Part shown: one piece after another, positions 61,290 through 64,000 of the stretch
Layout: each line of letters starts with the position of its first letter
Numbering within the stretch: the first letter of the stretch is position 1
DNA from: Lachnospiraceae bacterium
Lineage (GTDB): Bacteria > Bacillota > Clostridia > Lachnospirales > Lachnospiraceae
Direction: 5' to 3'
Length of the DNA: 64,000 bases
NCBI GenBank assembly: GCA_900772845.1
Contig: CAAGSD010000022.1
Location: 1-64,000 of the forward strand
Program-made: the position numbers and the translations under genes
The notes under the pieces: model-generated
Databases searched by the model: none
What the model saw: the letters and a program-made list of their open reading frames with translations, nothing else
What the model was told of the DNA's origin: nothing

Positions 61290-62306
61290 ATGAAACTGAT
61301 CAGAACAGAAGATGCAGTGGGACAGGTGCTGTGCCATGATATTACCAAGATCATTCCGGGAGTGGTGAAGGATGCCGTGTTCCGCAAGGGACATATTGTC
61401 ACAGAGGAGGATATACCGCTACTGTTGTCTGTGGGAAAGGAACATCTCTATGTGTGGGAGAAGAAGGAGGGTATTCTGCACGAGGATGAGGCGGCGGCAA
61501 TTTTACGGGATCTCTGCATCAACGAAAATATGACCGCCAGTGAACCGAAGGAAGGCAAGATCGAGATCCGGGCGGCAGCAGACGGATTGCTCAAGATCAA
61601 TTCCGAAAAGCTGCGTGCGGTGAACGGACTGGGAGAGATGATGATTGCTGCCATTCATGGAAATTTCCCGGTGAAAGCAGGAGATAAGCTGGCAGCTACC
61701 CGGATTATCCCTCTGGTGATCGAAGAGGAAAAAATGAACCGGGCAAAGGAAGCAGCCGGCGGGGAACCGCTTCTTAAGATACTGCCCATGTCTCATAAGA
61801 AAGTAGGGATCGTGACTACCGGCAGTGAAGTATTTAAGGGACGGATCCGGGATGCTTTTGGGCCGGCGATCCGTGCAAAACTGGCAGCGTATGATACGGA
61901 AGTGATGGGACAGGTGATCCTGGATGACTGTCAGGAAGATATTACAGCAGCCATTCGGGATTTTATTTCCCGGGGCGCAGACATGGTGTTGTGTACCGGC
62001 GGCATGAGCGTGGATCCGGATGACAGGACCCCGGGAGCCATCAAAGCTACGGGAGCGGATATTGTGTCTTATGGGGCACCGGTACTGCCGGGAGCCATGT
62101 TTCTGTTAGCTTATCTGGGAGAGACCCCCGTGCTTGGACTGCCGGGATGCGTTATGTATGCAGGGCGCACGGTATTTGATCTGGTACTGCCGAGAGTGCT
62201 GGCCGGAGAACGGTTGACAAAAGTCGATCTGGACAGTTACGGGGAAGGCGGCTTGTGCCTGAACTGCGAAGTATGTCACTTCCCCAATTGCGGTTTTGGG
62301 AAATAG
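61290..62306 (+). CDS. Molybdopterin-binding (MoeA/MogA-like) protein with Cys tail
   Basis: About 338 residues. The N-terminal half is a MoeA-like beta domain (about 1-160). A MoCF-binding domain follows (about 168-310), with VGIVTTGSEVFKGRI, VLCTGGMSVDPDDRTP and GLPGCVMYAGRTVFDL. The last 20 residues hold four Cys (CLNCEVCHFPNCGFGK), suggesting a metal site. It is distinct from MoeA encoded upstream; a role in cofactor sulfuration, storage or delivery is possible. An ATG at 61278 is also in frame, but GGAGA lies five bases before 61290. Confidence 0.82.
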   Translation: MKLIRTEDAVGQVLCHDITKIIPGVVKDAVFRKGHIVTEEDIPLLLSVGKEHLYVWEKKEGILHEDEAAAILRDLCINENMTASEPKEGKIEIRAAADGLLKINSEKLRAVNGLGEMMIAAIHGNFPVKAGDKLAATRIIPLVIEEEKMNRAKEAAGGEPLLKILPMSHKKVGIVTTGSEVFKGRIRDAFGPAIRAKLAAYDTEVMGQVILDDCQEDITAAIRDFISRGADMVLCTGGMSVDPDDRTPGAIKATGADIVSYGAPVLPGAMFLLAYLGETPVLGLPGCVMYAGRTVFDLVLPRVLAGERLTKVDLDSYGEGGLCLNCEVCHFPNCGFGK

Positions 62307-62315
62307 TAAGATACC

Positions 62316-62466
62316 AGGGTCAAAAGGTCTAAGCCCACATGAGCTTGCTCATAAGTGGGTGAAAGACCTTGGGACCCGCCCCGATATGAGCATAAAAGCG
62401 GGATGATAATCCCGCAATATGCGAATATTGGGGAGGATTGTGGGAGTGCGTAGCACGAAGCAATCC
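62316..62466 (+). repeat. Family 2 three-hairpin leader, copy C (upstream of moaC)
   Basis: Hairpin 1 is AAGGTCT/AGACCTT (62324-62330, 62364-62370) enclosing GCCCAC/GTGGGT and apex ATGAGC-TT-GCTCAT. Hairpin 2 is CCCCGATAT/ATATTGGGG (62379-62387, 62425-62433), loop GAGCATAAA / AATATGCGA, inner stem GCGGGA/TCCCGC. Hairpin 3 is GGATTG/CAATCC (62435-62440, 62461-62466), loop TGGGA / GAAG, inner GTGC-GTA-GCAC. The order of parts matches copies A and B, while most stem sequences differ. Confidence 0.6.
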
Positions 62467-62509
62467 GTAGGTATCATAATAACAAATTTAGTACAGAAAG
62501 GAAACGAAA

Positions 62510-63007
62510 ATGCCAGGCTTTACTCATTTTGATGCGCAGGGAAACGCCATCATGGTAGATGTAACAGACAAGGATATTACAGAGAGATGTGCCACAGCAA
62601 GTGGCTGCATCCGGGTGAGCCGTGAAGTATTTGATGCGGTGAAAAACGGTACGGCGAAAAAGGGAGATGTTCTGGGAACTGCGCGGATCGCCGGAATTAT
62701 GGCGGCGAAACGTACCTGGGAACTGATCCCTTTGTGCCATCCACTGATGCTGACAAAGGTCACCATAGATTTTGCCATGGAAGAGGAAACCAGCACGATC
62801 CGGTGTTTTTGTACGGCGAAATTATCCGGGAGAACCGGTGTGGAAATGGAAGCACTGACCGGGGTGAATGTGGCACTTCTTACCATCTATGATATGTGCA
62901 AGGCAATGGACCGCAGCATGGAAATGGGAGAGATTCATCTGGAGGAAAAGATGGGTGGCAAGAGCGGACATTTTCAAAGAACAGAATATTATGAAAAAAT
63001 ACAATAA
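62510..63007 (+). CDS. moaC: Cyclic pyranopterin monophosphate synthase
   Basis: A 165-residue MoaC. It converts the MoaA product to cyclic pyranopterin monophosphate, the first Mo-cofactor precursor. The family blocks [41 protein letters not shown] and [23 protein letters not shown] are intact, including the catalytic Lys and His. moaA is not in the window and would be expected nearby downstream. GAAAGGAAA precedes the ATG. Its end overlaps modA by 17 bases. Confidence 0.96.
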   Translation: MPGFTHFDAQGNAIMVDVTDKDITERCATASGCIRVSREVFDAVKNGTAKKGDVLGTARIAGIMAAKRTWELIPLCHPLMLTKVTIDFAMEEETSTIRCFCTAKLSGRTGVEMEALTGVNVALLTIYDMCKAMDRSMEMGEIHLEEKMGGKSGHFQRTEYYEKIQ

Positions 63008-63866
63008 AAAAATGACAGCAGTAATGACTACGGTTCTGGCAGCAATGCTGCTTGTAGGATGTGGATCTGAAACGAAGAATGCAGCAGATACCGGGTCGGC
63101 TGCTTCCGAAACAAATGCTCAGGCAGATGTGGAAGCAGGCAGCGTGGCGCAGGATACGGAGAGCGGTGAAGCTGTAGAACTGACGATTTTAGCGGCAGCT
63201 TCCCTCACGGATGTATGCAACGAGATCAAGACAGAGTATGAAGCAGCGCATCCAAATGTGACACTGAACTTTTCTTATGGAGCATCCGGAGCCTTACAGA
63301 CACAGATCGAGGAGGGGGCTCCGGCAGATCTGTTTTTCTCCGCAGCGACCAAACAGATGACAGCTCTGAACGACGAGGGACTGATGGATCCGGATTCTAT
63401 TGTGAATCTGCTGGAGAATAAAGTGGTTCTGATCGTTCCGGAAGATAGTGATAAGGACATTGCTTCTTTTGAGGATGTGGCAACGGATAAAGTCGGTATG
63501 ATCGGTCTTGGCGAGCCGGGCAGTGTACCGGTAGGGCAGTACTCCGAGGAGATTTTCACCTCTCTGGGAATTCTGGATACGGTAAAGACAAAGGCAAACT
63601 ACGGTTCCGATGTCCGCACGGTACTTTCCTGGGTGGAGACCGGTGCGGTGGACTGTGGTGTGGTATACGCCACGGATGCTTATGTGGGCGAGAATATTAA
63701 GATCGTCTGCGAAGCTCCTGAAGGCTCCTGCAAAAAGGTGATCTATCCGGTGGGAATCGTGAAGGCGAGTGAACATGCAGATGCGGCAGCAGAGTTCCTT
63801 GCATATCTGCAGACCGATCATGCCATGCAGAAATTTGAAGGCTACGGATTCTCTGCGGCAGAATAG
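62991..63866 (+). CDS. modA: Molybdate ABC transporter, substrate-binding lipoprotein
   Basis: About 291 residues. A lipoprotein signal ends LLVGC (Cys24), followed by an Ala/Asp/Glu-rich linker and a ModA fold: [57 protein letters not shown] and YATDAYVGE. It captures molybdate or tungstate outside the cell. Translation could begin at 62991 or 63012; the ribosome site is weak, and the overlap with moaC suggests coupling. It supplies metal to the cofactor enzymes encoded upstream. Confidence 0.92.
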   Translation: MKKYNKKMTAVMTTVLAAMLLVGCGSETKNAADTGSAASETNAQADVEAGSVAQDTESGEAVELTILAAASLTDVCNEIKTEYEAAHPNVTLNFSYGASGALQTQIEEGAPADLFFSAATKQMTALNDEGLMDPDSIVNLLENKVVLIVPEDSDKDIASFEDVATDKVGMIGLGEPGSVPVGQYSEEIFTSLGILDTVKTKANYGSDVRTVLSWVETGAVDCGVVYATDAYVGENIKIVCEAPEGSCKKVIYPVGIVKASEHADAAAEFLAYLQTDHAMQKFEGYGFSAAE

Positions 63867-63874
63867 GAGCGGAA

Positions 63875-64000
63875 ATGGATTTTTCACCCTTATGGATCTC
63901 CATGAAGGTCGCAGTATGTGCGACGGTATTTACTTTTTTCCTGGGACTGTTGTCTGCGAGACTGGTAATCTCCCTGAGAGCGGGAAAGGCATTGATCGAC
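63875..64000 (+). CDS. modB: Molybdate ABC transporter permease, 5' fragment
   Basis: The first 42 codons of a permease run off the window edge. The start MDFSPLWISMKVAVCATVFT begins with a hydrophobic helix typical of ModB. GGAGCGG, overlapping the modA stop, is its ribosome site. Position directly after modA makes the assignment likely, but the diagnostic loop lies outside the window. Confidence 0.8.
   Translation, partial: MDFSPLWISMKVAVCATVFTFFLGLLSARLVISLRAGKALID

Overview
The window reads as chromosome of a low-to-mid GC Bacillota, most likely a Lachnospiraceae-type Clostridia. The basis is the gene order apt-relA-MBL hydrolase-hemZ, an anaerobic ribonucleotide reductase activase, short operons with strong AGGAGG-like ribosome sites, a tRNA without encoded CCA, and many HD-GYP, GGDEF, LytTR and MCP signalling genes. 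The genus cannot be fixed from the sequence alone. No prophage, IS transposase, CRISPR array or rRNA was seen.

Layout. 1-10.4 kb: nrdG, an HD-GYP signalling protein, a SEC-C protein, a membrane protein, a CBS protein, apt, relA, a metallo-hydrolase and hemZ. 10.4-13.4 kb: an orphan LytTR regulator and a secreted FliD-C-like protein, each behind the same pair of TTCGTTACA repeats 21 bp apart, then an AEC transporter. 13.6-23.8 kb: a large beta-helix (pectinesterase-like) protein, a GNAT enzyme overlapping a calpain-like cysteine protease, a chemoreceptor, an SH3/NlpC cell-wall hydrolase and a convergent CapA-type protein. 24-27.2 kb: a polar amino-acid ABC importer. 27.3-34.5 kb: a run of large polytopic envelope proteins and a two-subunit chromate-type transporter. 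34.6-42.1 kb: hisS-aspS, a phosphopantetheinyl transferase and a heterodimeric ABC exporter. 42.1-49.8 kb: an accessory stretch with an orphan promoter-terminator unit, folded repeats, an apparently dead GH3 protein, three lipoproteins, tRNA-Gly and an acyltransferase. 49.8-57.9 kb: a TPR-GGDEF cyclase, an ABC exporter, a beta-CASP nuclease, thyA-folA and ilvE. 57.9-64 kb: a molybdenum cofactor and molybdate uptake operon (fdhD, moeA, mobA-mobB fusion, a molybdopterin-binding protein, moaC, modA, modB running off the end).

The most unusual content is non-coding. Two families of folded intergenic elements recur. Family 1 is a palindromic unit of about 150 bp with ends like AACTATTCAGA. Its two full copies keep the same loops while their helices differ in sequence but still pair. 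Family 2 is a three-hairpin leader, tandem before thyA and single before moaC. Its third hairpin occurs alone just before folA, mobA and the SEC-C gene. Compensatory changes between copies support real secondary structure in both. All structures were derived by eye, without folding software or database searches.
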